A stretch of 64,000 nt of DNA from CAVTWY01 sp963738615 (GTDB lineage: Bacteria; Pseudomonadota; Gammaproteobacteria; Burkholderiales; Burkholderiaceae_C): assembly GCA_963738615.1 (NCBI GenBank), contig CAVTXI010000012.1, forward strand, positions 1,116,001 through 1,180,000, in the 5' to 3' direction. The position numbers and the translations under genes are program-made. The notes under the pieces are model-generated. The model was not told the origin of the DNA and searched no databases. It saw nothing but the letters and a program-made list of their open reading frames with translations. Below, one piece after another: positions 18,102 through 28,009 of this stretch. Positions within the stretch are counted from its first letter, which is position 1. Every line of letters begins with the position of its first letter.

Positions 18102-18695
18102 ATGCCCGCCAACTTCACCCACGGCCGCCCGTTCCCCTTCCGTCGCTGGCTCGACGAGAACGCGCACCTGTTGAAACCGCCGGTGGGCAACCAGCAGATC
18201 TGGAAGAACGCCGACTTCATGGTCACCGTGGTCGGTGGCCCGAATGCGCGCAGCGACTTCCACGACGACCCGCTCGAGGAGTTCTTCTGGCAGTTCGAAG
18301 GCAACGCGCACCTGCTGGTGTGGGACCGCGGGCGCTACGAACGCGTCGACCTGAACGAAGGCGACATCTTTCTGATGTCGCCGCACATGCTGCATTCACC
18401 GCAGCGCCCCGAACCTGCCAGCCGCTGCCTGGTGGTCGAACGCCAGCGGCCAAAGGGCCTGATCGACGCGTTCCAGTGGCACTGCGCGCATTGCGGCACG
18501 CTGGTGCGGCGCATCGAAGTTCAACTGGCCGACATCGTGGCCGACCTGCCCACGGCGTACCAGCGCTACTACGCGTCGCCCGACAGCGAGCGCACCTGCC
18601 CGCAGTGCGGCAAGGTGCACCCGGGGCGCGACCACGCGGCGTGGCACCGCGACCTCGCGGCTTCGGGGCTACTCGACACCGGAGGCGCCACCTGA
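18102..18695 (+). CDS. nbaC: 3-hydroxyanthranilate 3,4-dioxygenase
   Basis: The product is 197 aa, typical of the bacterial enzyme. The cupin iron site is DFHDDPLEEFFWQ (His and Glu) with a second His in MSPHMLHSP. The C-terminus has the two CxxC pairs of the rubredoxin-like second iron site (CAHC and CPQC), which only the bacterial and fungal short forms carry. It opens 3-hydroxyanthranilate to 2-amino-3-carboxymuconate semialdehyde. The stop overlaps the ACMSD start by one base (TGATG). Confidence 0.93.
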   Translation: MPANFTHGRPFPFRRWLDENAHLLKPPVGNQQIWKNADFMVTVVGGPNARSDFHDDPLEEFFWQFEGNAHLLVWDRGRYERVDLNEGDIFLMSPHMLHSPQRPEPASRCLVVERQRPKGLIDAFQWHCAHCGTLVRRIEVQLADIVADLPTAYQRYYASPDSERTCPQCGKVHPGRDHAAWHRDLAASGLLDTGGAT

Positions 18696-19711
18696 TGATC
18701 GACATGCACTCGCACTGCTTCCCCGCGATCACTCGCGAGGAAGCGCACGCGGTCGACGCCGTGCGCGCGCCGTGGCTGGCGGTGGAACCCGGCGGCGGGC
18801 GCGGGCAGATCATGCTCGGCGACAAACACTTCCGCCCGGTGCTGCCCACGCTGTGGGATCCACAGCGCCGGCTGGCCGAGATGGACACGCTGGGCGTGCG
18901 CGCGCAGGTGGTCTGCGCCACACCGGTCATGTTCGGCTACGCCTGGGACGCGGCCAAGGCGGCCGACTGGGCCGCGCGCATGAACGACAAAGTGCTGGCG
19001 TTCTGCGCCACGGCACCAGGGCGCTTCATCGCGCTGGCGCAGGTGCCGTTGCAGTCGACCGAACTGGCATGCCGCGAAGCCACGCGCGCGCGCCGCGCAG
19101 GGCATGCCGGGGTGCAGATCGGCAACCACGTCGGCGAGCGTGACCTCGACGACGAATCGCTGGTGCAATTCCTGATCCATTGCGCCAACGAGAACATCCC
19201 CGTGCTGGTTCACCCGTGGGACATGATGGGCGCCGGCCGCATGAAGCAGTGGATGCTGCCGTGGCTGGTGGCGATGCCGGCCGAAACGCAACTCGGCATG
19301 CTGTCGCTCATCCTGTCGGGCGCGCTCGAACGCATCCCCGAATCGCTGAACATCTGCTTCGCCCACGGCGGCGGCAGCTTCGCGTGGCTGCTGGGCCGTG
19401 CTGACAACGCCTGGCGCCACCGGGACATCATTCGTAAGGACTGTCCCCGACTACCTTCGAGCTACGCGCGGCGTTTCCACGTCGACAGCGCCGTGTTTGA
19501 CCCGCGCGCGCTGCGCATGCTGATCGACGTGATGGGCGTTGACCGTGTGATGCTCGGGTCCGACTACCCGTTCCCGCTGGGTGAGCAGCAGATCGGCGCG
19601 CTGGTGCGTGACCTCCCGGGGTTGACGCACGACGAGCGCGAGCTTGTCCTGCACAACAATGCCCGCCGCTTCTTCGCTGTTTCGTCCGTGGCCGATACCT
19701 TGTCCGTTTGA
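18695..19711 (+). CDS. nbaD: 2-amino-3-carboxymuconate-6-semialdehyde decarboxylase (ACMSD)
   Basis: The product is 338 aa. GGAGG at 18681-18685 fixes the ATG at 18695. It belongs to the amidohydrolase superfamily: the zinc ligands are in MIDMHSHCFP (HxH), VLVHPWDMMG (His) and LGSDYPFPLG (Asp), with a further His in FAHGGGSFAW. It decarboxylates the product of the upstream dioxygenase to 2-aminomuconate semialdehyde. The semialdehyde dehydrogenase (NbaE) needed next is not in this operon. Confidence 0.92.
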   Translation: MIDMHSHCFPAITREEAHAVDAVRAPWLAVEPGGGRGQIMLGDKHFRPVLPTLWDPQRRLAEMDTLGVRAQVVCATPVMFGYAWDAAKAADWAARMNDKVLAFCATAPGRFIALAQVPLQSTELACREATRARRAGHAGVQIGNHVGERDLDDESLVQFLIHCANENIPVLVHPWDMMGAGRMKQWMLPWLVAMPAETQLGMLSLILSGALERIPESLNICFAHGGGSFAWLLGRADNAWRHRDIIRKDCPRLPSSYARRFHVDSAVFDPRALRMLIDVMGVDRVMLGSDYPFPLGEQQIGALVRDLPGLTHDERELVLHNNARRFFAVSSVADTLSV

Positions 19712-19754
19712 ACTTCTTCGACTGTCCTTCACGTCCTTCAGAGAGGAGACCTTG

Positions 19755-20937
19755 ATGACCAAGACCTTCACCCACCTGCTCGCCGCTGCGGCGATCGGGC
19801 TGGCCGCGTCCACCGCCGGTGCGCAAACGCCGATCAAGATCGGCTTCATGGCCGAGCTGTCGGGCCCGCAGGGCGCGCTGGGCCAGGACCAGTACGACGC
19901 CTTCATGCTGGTCGTCGAGCGCAACGGCGGCAAGCTCGGCGGCACGCCGGTGCAGGTGCTGCGCGAAGACAGCCAGCTCAAGCCCGACGTCGCGACGCAG
20001 ATCGTGCAGAAGCTGATCGAGAAGGAGAACGTGCCGATCATCACCGGCCTCACCTTCTCGAACGTGATGATGGCGGTGCACAAGCCCATCACCGAAAAGG
20101 GCGTGTTCCTGATCGGCAGCAACGCCGGCCCGGCGCCGATCGCCGGCGCGCAGTGCTCGCCCTACGCCTTCATCACCAGCTGGCAGAACGACAACCAGGC
20201 CGAGGTCGTCGGCAAGTACGCCACCGACAAGGGCTACAAGAAGGTGATCGGCATGGCGCCGAACTACCAGGCGGGCAAGGACTTCATCGCCGGCTTCAAG
20301 CGCTTCTACAAAGGCGAGGTGGTCGACGAGATCTACACGCCGCTGAACCAGCCCGACTTCGCGGCCGAACTGGCGCAGGTGGCGTCCAAGGCTCCCGACG
20401 CGGTGTACGTGTTCTATCCGGGCGGCCTGGGCGTGAACTTCGTGCGCCAGTACCAGCAGGCCGGCCTGCTGGGCAAGATCCCGCTGCTGACGTCGTCGAC
20501 CACCGACGGCTCGACGCTGCCGGCGCAGAAGGAAGCGGCGCTGGGCGTGATCGCCGGCACCTTCTGGGGCCCCGACTTCGACAACCCGGTCGAACAAGCA
20601 GTTCGTCGACGAGTTCGAGAAGAAGTTCAACCGCATCCCGTCGCAATACGCGGCGCAGAGCTACGACGCGGCGCTGCTGCTCGACTCGGCGATCGGCAAG
20701 GTGAAGGGCAACGTCGCCGACAAGAACGCGTTCCGTGCGGCGCTGAAGGCCGCCGACTTCAAGAGCGTGCGCGGCAAGTTCAAGTTCGGCACCAACCAGT
20801 TCCCGGTGCAGGACCAGCACATCTTCGAAGTGGCGAAGGACGCCAAGGGCCGCGTGAGCCTGAAGACGATCGCCACGCCGCTGAAGGACCACGTCGACAA
20901 CTACGCCGCCACCTGCAAGATGGCGGACAAGCTCTGA
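19755..20937 (+). CDS. ABC transporter periplasmic binding protein, Liv/aromatic-acid type, one frameshift
   Basis: The ATG at 19755 follows a GAGGAG site. The N-terminal signal peptide is cut after STAGA, giving QTPIKIGFMAELSGPQGALGQ, the start of a type I periplasmic-binding fold. The protein is ~393 aa. It should deliver an aromatic or branched ligand to the permeases that follow; the operon suggests benzoate or an aminated benzoate. The frame is lost near 20593, where one extra C splits FDNPVE from KQFVDEFEKKF. The C-terminus TCKMADKL is complete. Confidence 0.85.
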
Positions 20938-21062
20938 CCCGCGGTTGATCCAACCCTGACATACCGCGGCAGCCGGCCTGTCGGCGCCGCGGTCGTCGAC
21001 ACACGATTCGAGTTCATCGGCCGCCGCGCCCTTGCGTGCGCCGCCGGCCGCGCCCACCCCTT

Positions 21063-21987
21063 ATGACCCTCGGCCTCTTCCTCACCCAGCTTCTGAACGG
21101 CGTGCAGCTCGGCGTGCTGCTGTTCCTGCTGTCCGCAGGCCTGACGCTGGTGTTCGGGATCATGAACGTCGTGAATCTGGCGCACGGCTCGCTGTACATG
21201 ATGGGCGCGTACTTCGCGGCCGCCGCGTACAACGCGTCGGGCGGCTCGTTCATCGCCACCGCGCTCGCCGGCGTGATCGGCGCGGTGCTGGTTGGCGCGT
21301 TGGTCGAACGCTTGGTGCTGGCGCAGCTCTACACGCGCGACCACCTCGACCAGGTGCTCGCCACCTTCGGCCTCATCCTCTTCTTCAACGAGGTCGTGCG
21401 CTTCATCTGGGGCCCGGCGTCGGTGTACATGAACGTGCCGGCGGCGCTGTCGGGCACGGTGAACCTTTTCGGCCTGGCCTACCCGTCGTACCGCTTCGCG
21501 ATCATCGCCGTCGGCCTGGCGGTGGGCGTGGGGCTGTACCTGCTGATCCACCGCACGCGCATCGGCATGCTGATTCGCGCCGGCGCCGCCAACCCCGACA
21601 TGGTGTCGGCGCTGGGCGTCAACATCAAGGGCCTGAACACGCATGGTCTTCGCGCTGGGCGCCGGCCTGGCCGGCCTGGCCGGTGTGATGTCGGGGCCGA
21701 TCGTGTCGGTGCAGTCGGGCATGGGCGAGCCGATCCTGATCCTCACGCTGGTGGTGATCGTCACCGGCGGCATCGGCTCGATCCGCGGCGCGTTCTACGG
21801 CGCGCTGATCGTCGGCATCGTCGACACCATCGGCCGCGCGTTCCTGCCCACGCTGCTGCGCGAGGTGCTCGAGCGGTCGGTCGCGCAGGCCGTCGGCCCG
21901 GCGATCGCGTCGATGCTGATCTACATGCTGATGGCTGCGGTGCTGGCACTGAAGCCGCAAGGCCTGTTCCCGGTGAAACATGGTTAA
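21063..21987 (+). CDS. livH: ABC transporter permease, LivH type, one frameshift
   Basis: An integral membrane protein of ~307 aa with about eight hydrophobic segments. The LivH family stretches are GLTLVFGIMNVVNLAHGSLYMMGAY, LDQVLATFGLILFFNE and the cytoplasmic coupling region RIGMLIRAGAANPDMVSALGVN. The break at about 21642 is a single extra C in the GLNT-MVFALGAGLAG junction. The last residues overlap the next permease gene by eight bases. With LivM it forms the import channel. Confidence 0.87.
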
Positions 21988-22958
21988 ACCCACCTTGCGC
22001 ACCGCCGTCGCGGCTGGCGTGCTGCTGCTGCTGGCGCTCGTGCCCGTGCTGGCCGCGGTGTTCAAAGAGCCGTTCTACGTCACGCTCTTCACGCGCATCA
22101 TGATCTTCGCGCTTGGCCGCGATGGGGCTGAACCTGATCCTCGGCTACGGCGCGCTGGTCAGCTTCGGCCACGCGATGTACATGGGCATGGGCGCCTACG
22201 CGGTGGGCATCCTCGGCTTCTACGGCATCGGCAACGGCTGGCTGCACCTGCTGGCTGCACTCGTCGTTGGCGCGGTTGATCGCCTTGGTGGTCGGCGCGA
22301 TCTGCCTGCGCACCAGCGGCATGGCGTTCATCATGATCACGCTCGCCTTCGCGCAGATGATGTTCTTCCTGGCCGTCAGCCTGCGCCAGTTCGGCGGCGA
22401 CGACGGGCTGCCGGTGCCGTCGCGCAGCGACTTCGGCGTCTTCTCGCTGGCCGACAACACCACGCTGTACTACGCCACCTTCGCTGCACTGCTGCTGACG
22501 TTGGCGCTGATGCAGCGCCTGGTGCACTCGCGCTTCGGCATGGTGCTGCGCGGTTGCAAAAGCAACGAGCGGCGCATGGGCGCGATGGGGTTCCCGACGC
22601 TGCGCTACAAGCTCGCGGCCTACGTGATCTCGGCGCGGTGTGCGTGGTGGCAGGCGTGCTGCTGGCGAACCTCACCAAGTTCGTCGCGCCGTCGTACATG
22701 GCCTGGACGGTGTCGGGCGAGCTGATCGTGATGATCGTGCTGGGCGGCCTGGGCACCCTGCTCGGCCCGGTGGTCGGCGCCGCCGCGCTGCTGATGCTCG
22801 AAGAGCTGCTGTCGTCGGCGAAGTTCGGCATCGGCTGGCTCGACTCGCTGCTCAACCAGCACTGGCTCGCGGCGATCGGCCTGTTCATCGTGCTTCGTCG
22901 TGCTGGTGCTGAAGCAGGGGCTCTACGGGCGGCTCGTCGCGCGCGAGGAGCAAGCGTC

Positions 22959-22962
<4 letters not shown>
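21980..22962 (+). CDS. livM: ABC transporter permease, LivM type, four frameshifts
   Basis: A membrane protein of ~325 aa that must be read across four breaks: about 22114, 22268, 22636 and 22895. Reassembled, it shows FALAAMGLNLILGYGALVSFGHAMY, AICLRTSGMAFIMITLAFAQMM, RRMGAMGFPTLRYKLAAYV and GELIVMIVLGGLGTLLGPVVGA, all LivM hallmarks. Three breaks look like a doubled T (for example CTGG becoming CTTGG). It starts eight bases inside livH and its stop overlaps the livG start (ATGA). Confidence 0.85.
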
Positions 22963-23715
<753 letters not shown>

Positions 23716-23719
<4 letters not shown>

Positions 23720-24435
23720 ACGCCGCGACGCCGCTTCTGTCCGTCGACGCGATCGAGACCGCGTACGGCTCGAGCCAGGTGCTGTTCGGCATGTCGCTGG
23801 CCGTGAACCGCGGCGAGGTGGTCACGCTGATCGGCCGCAACGGCATGGGCAAGACGACCACGGTGAAGTCGATCATGGGGCTGCTTGCGCCCAAGGCCGG
23901 CCGCATCACGATGGACGGCACGGCCGTGCACGGCAAGCCGGCCTACCTGGTCGCGCGCACGGGCCTGGGGCTGGTGCCCGAGGGACGGCAGATCTTCCCG
24001 AACCTGACGGTGCGCGAGAACCTCGTCGCCACCGCCGGCAACCGCCACGGCGCGCGAGAGCCCTGGACGATCGACACCGTCTACCGCATGTTCCCGCGCC
24101 TTCAGGAGCGCGAGCGCAACCTCGGGTCGAACCTGTCGGGCGGCGAGCAGCAGATGCTCGCGATCGGGCGCGCGCTGATGACGAACCCGAAGCTTGTGAT
24201 CCTCGACGAGGCCACCGAGGGCCTGGCGCCGCTGGTGCGCCTCGAGATCTGGCGCTGCCTCGAGCGGCTGAAGCAGGCCGGGCAATCGATGATCGTGATC
24301 GACAAGAACATCGGTGCGCTGCTGGGGCTGGCCGATCGCCACTACATCGTCGAAAAGGGCCGCGTGGTGTGGCAGGGCGATTCGGCGACACTGCGCGCCA
24401 ACCCGGCGGTGCTGCACGACTACGTCGGCGTTTAG
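23716..24435 (+). CDS. livF: ABC transporter ATP-binding protein, LivF type
   Basis: The product is 239 aa and intact. Walker A is GRNGMGKTTT, the signature is NLSGGEQQML, and Walker B is LVILDEATEGLAP. The usual switch His is replaced: the region reads MIVIDKNIGALL where VEQN or VEHN is typical, as in some LivF proteins. It pairs with LivG to drive the importer. It ends 45 bases before a C-rich tandem repeat. Confidence 0.9.
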
Positions 24436-24480
24436 CGCGGTGGTTCGGGCGGCCGGCGCCAGGTGCGCCGGGTTCGCCGG

Positions 24481-24553
24481 TCGATACCCTCAATACCCCC
24501 TCAATACCCCCTCGATACCCCCTCGATACCCCCTCGATACCCCTCGATGCCCC
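24481..24553 (+). repeat. Tandem repeat of about 11 bases; G-quadruplex motif on the minus strand
   Basis: Seven units of 9-11 bases (TCRATACCCCC type) fill the gap between livF and the alcohol dehydrogenase. Units 2-5 are exactly 11 bases with an A/G variation at position 3. The complementary strand has consecutive G4-G5 tracts separated by six-base loops (TATCGA or TATTGA), which satisfies the usual quadruplex rule. The array ends 19 bases before the next start codon, overlapping its 5' untranslated region. Confidence 0.9.
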
Positions 24554-24572
24554 GTCGGGCAGGTAGACAGAA

Positions 24573-25625
24573 ATGGAAAGCTACGTCGTCGAAGCCTTCG
24601 GCCGCCCGCTCACACGCCTGCTGCGCGAAACGCCACGCCCCACGGGAACCCAGGTGCTGTTGCGCGTGCGCGCCAGCGGTGTCTGCCACAGCGACGTTCA
24701 TCTGCACGACGGCTTCTTCGACCTGGGTGAAGGCCGCAAGCTGGACCTGTCGCGCTCCGTGCCGCTGCCGCGCGTGCTCGGCCACGAGATCGCCGGCACC
24801 GTTGTCGAAGCGGGGCCTAATGCGCAAGGCGTGTCGCCCGGCGACGCGCGTGTGGCCTACCCGTGGATCGGCTGCGCGAACTGCCGCCTTTGCAGCGCGG
24901 GGCTCGAGCACCTGTGCGGCGCGCCGCAGGTGCTGGGCCTTCAACACGACGGCGGCTTCGCCGACCACGTGCTGGTTCCGCACCCGCGCTACCTCCTCGC
25001 GTACGACCCGCTGCCCGCGGCGCAGGCCTGCACCTACGCCTGCGCCGGCGTCACCGCGTACAGCGCCCTGCAGAAGGTGCAGCACGGCCACGGCGACGAG
25101 CCGCTGCTCATCCTCGGTGCCGGCGGCGTGGGCCTGTCAGCCATCCGCCTCGCACGCGTACTGATGCCCGCCACGCCGATCCTCGTCGCCGAGGTCGACC
25201 ACGCCAAGTGGGACACAGCACGCGCAGCCGGTGCCACCGAAGCCTTCGACCCCACGGCCGACGGCGCGGCGAAGACGCTTATGAAGAACACCGGCGGCGG
25301 CGTCTCGCGCGCGATCGACTTCGTCGGCGCCGCCTCGACCCACACCTTCGGCTTCGGCGCGCTGCGCAAGGCCGGCACCCTCGTCACCGTCGGCCTCTTC
25401 GGCGGCGTCGCGCCCCTGCATCCGGTGATGGTCGCCATGAAGGCCGTCTCGATCGTCGGCTCGTACGTGGGCAGCCTGGCCGAACTGGCCGAACTGCTCG
25501 CGCTGGCGCGCACGCACGAGTTGCCGCCGCTGCCCATCGTCACACGCACGCTTGCCGAAGCGGGTGCGTCGCTCGACGACCTGCGACAAGGGCGCGTGCG
25601 CGGGCGGGTAGTGCTCGAGGTGTGA
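24573..25625 (+). CDS. Zinc-dependent alcohol dehydrogenase (MDR superfamily), copy 1
   Basis: The product is 350 aa. The catalytic zinc ligands are in SGVCHSDVH and LGHEIAG. The structural zinc site is CANCRLCSAGLEHLC. The nucleotide fold is LLILGAGGVGLSAIRLA, with an acidic residue after it (VAEVD) pointing to NAD. It sits just after the aromatic importer and could oxidise an aromatic alcohol or a ring-cleavage intermediate. It is clearly a paralogue of the dehydrogenase at 26937-27998, sharing PWIGC, VPHPxYL and the GSYVG end motif. Confidence 0.85.
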   Translation: MESYVVEAFGRPLTRLLRETPRPTGTQVLLRVRASGVCHSDVHLHDGFFDLGEGRKLDLSRSVPLPRVLGHEIAGTVVEAGPNAQGVSPGDARVAYPWIGCANCRLCSAGLEHLCGAPQVLGLQHDGGFADHVLVPHPRYLLAYDPLPAAQACTYACAGVTAYSALQKVQHGHGDEPLLILGAGGVGLSAIRLARVLMPATPILVAEVDHAKWDTARAAGATEAFDPTADGAAKTLMKNTGGGVSRAIDFVGAASTHTFGFGALRKAGTLVTVGLFGGVAPLHPVMVAMKAVSIVGSYVGSLAELAELLALARTHELPPLPIVTRTLAEAGASLDDLRQGRVRGRVVLEV

Positions 25626-25676
25626 CGGGGCAAGCAACCGCCCGAAGTCGGCCCGAACTGCGTAGGCCATGAAGCG

Positions 25677-26249
25677 ATGCGTCGGAAGTTCCTCGTCGTA
25701 GAAGCCGATCCTTTGGGCGTCGACGCCACAGCGTTGCTGCGGTTGGCCGCGATCGAGGCGCGGCGGTTGTACCCAGAGCATTTCGCCGTCGACGATCCGT
25801 GGCCGACGAACGAACCGACACCACCGCGCGGGGTGTACCTCGTGGCCTATCGTGCGGTTCGAGCGGGCCGGGAGAAGCAGCTCGTCGGCATGGGGGCACA
25901 TCGCCCGCTCGACGCGGTCAGGACCGAAGTTCGTCGAATGTACGTGCTGAGCACCGAGAGGCGGACCGGCGCCGCGCGAGCGATCCTTGTTGATCTGGAG
26001 CGTCACGCGGCTGAGCATGGCTTCGAGGTTCTGCTGCTCGAGACCGGATATCGCCAAGAAGCGGCGATGCGCCTGTACGAGGCATGTGGCTACGTTCGAG
26101 TCAAAGCCTTCGGGCCTTATGTCGGCGACCCGACGAGCGTGTGTTTCGCGAAGACACTCGGGGTTGCCCGCGAAACTCGAGCGCGTTCGAGGCCGCCGAG
26201 ACCGCCGAGACCGCCGAGACCGCCGAGACCGCCGAGACCGCCGAGGTAG
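25677..26249 (+). CDS. GNAT acetyltransferase with a repeat-encoded Pro/Arg tail
   Basis: The product is 190 aa. The GNAT core covers residues 1-155: VRRMYVLSTERRTGAARAIL is the acetyl-CoA loop (the usual Q/RxxGxG/A is RRTGAA), then LLLETGYRQEAAMRLYEACGY is the typical last motif. After the natural end near KTLGVA, the frame runs into a 9-base tandem repeat and adds a tail of repeated Arg-Pro-Pro. The tail looks like repeat expansion into the 3' end. The acceptor substrate is unknown. Confidence 0.75.
   Translation: MRRKFLVVEADPLGVDATALLRLAAIEARRLYPEHFAVDDPWPTNEPTPPRGVYLVAYRAVRAGREKQLVGMGAHRPLDAVRTEVRRMYVLSTERRTGAARAILVDLERHAAEHGFEVLLLETGYRQEAAMRLYEACGYVRVKAFGPYVGDPTSVCFAKTLGVARETRARSRPPRPPRPPRPPRPPRPPR
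26189..26245 (+). repeat. 9-base in-frame tandem repeat at the 3' end of the GNAT gene
   Basis: Six tandem copies of GAGACCGCC (the first is GAGGCCGCC) end four bases before the TAG stop. Because the period is a multiple of three, gain or loss of units keeps the frame and changes only the Pro/Arg tail length. Confidence 0.92.
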
Positions 26250-26259
26250 AAGTTAGAAC

Positions 26260-26889
26260 ATGTCGAGCAGCTTCATCGCCTTTCTTATCGCAGCCGCTGT
26301 GCTGGCCGTGACGCCGGGCCCTGGCATCGCCTACGTCATCGCGCGCACCGTCGCAGGTGGCCGGGGCGAGGGGCTTGCGTCGTGCCTGGGCACGGCGCTG
26401 GGCGGCATGGTGCATGTGCTTGCGGCGGCGCTGGGGGTGTCGCTGCTGATCGCCCAGTCGGCCGTCGCTTTCTCTGTCGTCAAGTACGTCGGTGCGGCGT
26501 ACCTCGTGTACCTCGGCATCAGGATGCTGCGACAGGCGCCGCCCGAGGAAACGGACGCGCTGGCGAAACCGCGGGCACAAGGCGCACGACGTGCGTTCGT
26601 CGAAGGGATCGTGGTCGAAGCACTGAACGTCAAGACCGCTCTCTTCTTCCTCGCGTTCCTGCCGCAGTTCCTCGACCCCGCGCTCGGCGCGCTGCCGCAG
26701 TTGCTGGTGATGGGATCACTCTGCGTGACGCTGAACACCGCCGTTGATGTGGTGGCGGTGGTCGCGGCGCATCGCTTCTTGCAGTCCGGCGCGGCCAGGC
26801 AGGCTCGTGCGCGCATGATGCAGAGGGCGTCGGGCTTCACGATGATCGGGCTGGGCGCATACCTTGCGCTGGCACGGCGTGGCGATTGA
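26260..26889 (+). CDS. LysE/RhtB family amino-acid exporter
   Basis: The product is 209 aa with about six hydrophobic segments. The N-terminal AAVLAVTPGPGIAYVIAR is the family signature (PGP motif), and LVYLGIRMLR and ALNVKTALFFLAFLPQFLD match the central LysE/RhtB region. Members export amino acids such as homoserine, threonine or lysine across the inner membrane. The start is 11 bases after the GNAT stop, so the two may be cotranscribed. The substrate is not deducible. Confidence 0.88.
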   Translation: MSSSFIAFLIAAAVLAVTPGPGIAYVIARTVAGGRGEGLASCLGTALGGMVHVLAAALGVSLLIAQSAVAFSVVKYVGAAYLVYLGIRMLRQAPPEETDALAKPRAQGARRAFVEGIVVEALNVKTALFFLAFLPQFLDPALGALPQLLVMGSLCVTLNTAVDVVAVVAAHRFLQSGAARQARARMMQRASGFTMIGLGAYLALARRGD

Positions 26890-26936
26890 CCGTCCTCGCC
26901 TCACGCTCTCCTCCAACTCCTACTCCCGACTCATCC

Positions 26937-27998
26937 ATGCGCTGCTACTGCGTCATCCATCACGGGCAACCGCTGCAACTCGTCGAGCAACCCGACCCTG
27001 TGCCCATCGGCACGCAGGTCGTCGTCCGGGTGAAGGCAGCCGGCCTGTGCCATTCCGACCTGCACATCTGGGAAGGCTTCTACGACCTGGGTGGTGGCAA
27101 GAAGCTGCTGATGGCAGACCGCGGCATCAAGCCGCCGATGACGCTCAGCCACGAGATCGTCGGCGAGGTGCACGGCGCAGGCCCCGATGCGACCGCCGCC
27201 GTCGCCGCACTGAAGGGCAAGACCGTCGTCGTGCACCCGTGGATCGGCTGCGGCGAGTGCACGAATTGCAAACGCGGTGAAGAGAACATCTGCATCAAGC
27301 CGCAGTCACTCGGCGTGGCGCGGCCGGGTGGCTTTGCCGACTACGTGCTCGTGCCGCACCCGAAGTACCTGGTCGACATCGGATCGATCCCGGCCGCCGA
27401 AGCAGCACCGCTGGCCTGTGCGGGCGTGACCACCTACAGCGCGTTGAAGAAATTCGGCCAACGTGTCTTCGACGATCCGATGGTGATCATCGGCGCCGGC
27501 GGTTTGGGCCTGATGGCGATCCAGGTGTTGAAGGCGATGGGCGGCAAGGGCGCGATCGTGGTCGACATCGACGCCGTCAAGCGCGACGCCGCGATGAAGG
27601 CCGGCGCCATCCTCACCATCGACCCCAAAGCCCCCGACGCCGCGCAGCAGATCATCACGGCGACCGGCGGCGGCGCGCGCGCGGTGCTTGACCTGGTGGG
27701 CGCCACGGCAACCGTGAATCTGGCGATCGCCAGCATCATCCGCGGCGGCCAGATCGTGATCTGCGGCCTGATCGGCGGCGACCTGTCGATCGCGCTGCCC
27801 ACCATCCCGATGCGGCCCCTCACGCTGCAAGGCAGCTACGTCGGCACCGTGGAAGAACTGCGCGAACTGGTCGCGCTGGTCAAAGCCGGCAAGCTCGCAT
27901 CGATCCCCGTGACCACCCGCCCGATGGCCGAAGCCAACGCCGCCATCCAAGACCTGCACCACGGCCGCATCGTCGGTCGGCAGGTTCTGGTGCCCTGA
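26937..27998 (+). CDS. Zinc-dependent alcohol dehydrogenase (MDR superfamily), copy 2
   Basis: The product is 353 aa from ATG 26937; the open frame before it lacks similarity. Zinc ligands are in AGLCHSDLH and LSHEIVG, the structural site is CGECTNCKRGEENIC, and the nucleotide fold is MVIIGAGGLGLMAIQVL followed by VVDID, suggesting NAD. It shares length and motifs with the copy at 24573-25625, which suggests an old duplication. It is followed closely by an SGNH hydrolase. Confidence 0.85.
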   Translation: MRCYCVIHHGQPLQLVEQPDPVPIGTQVVVRVKAAGLCHSDLHIWEGFYDLGGGKKLLMADRGIKPPMTLSHEIVGEVHGAGPDATAAVAALKGKTVVVHPWIGCGECTNCKRGEENICIKPQSLGVARPGGFADYVLVPHPKYLVDIGSIPAAEAAPLACAGVTTYSALKKFGQRVFDDPMVIIGAGGLGLMAIQVLKAMGGKGAIVVDIDAVKRDAAMKAGAILTIDPKAPDAAQQIITATGGGARAVLDLVGATATVNLAIASIIRGGQIVICGLIGGDLSIALPTIPMRPLTLQGSYVGTVEELRELVALVKAGKLASIPVTTRPMAEANAAIQDLHHGRIVGRQVLVP

Positions 27999-28009
27999 CG
28001 CGGCAGACC

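Noticed and set aside
24481..24553. A telomere-like or plasmid-end repeat.
   Set aside because: Internal position between two genes in the same direction, no inverted terminal structure, and no replication genes.
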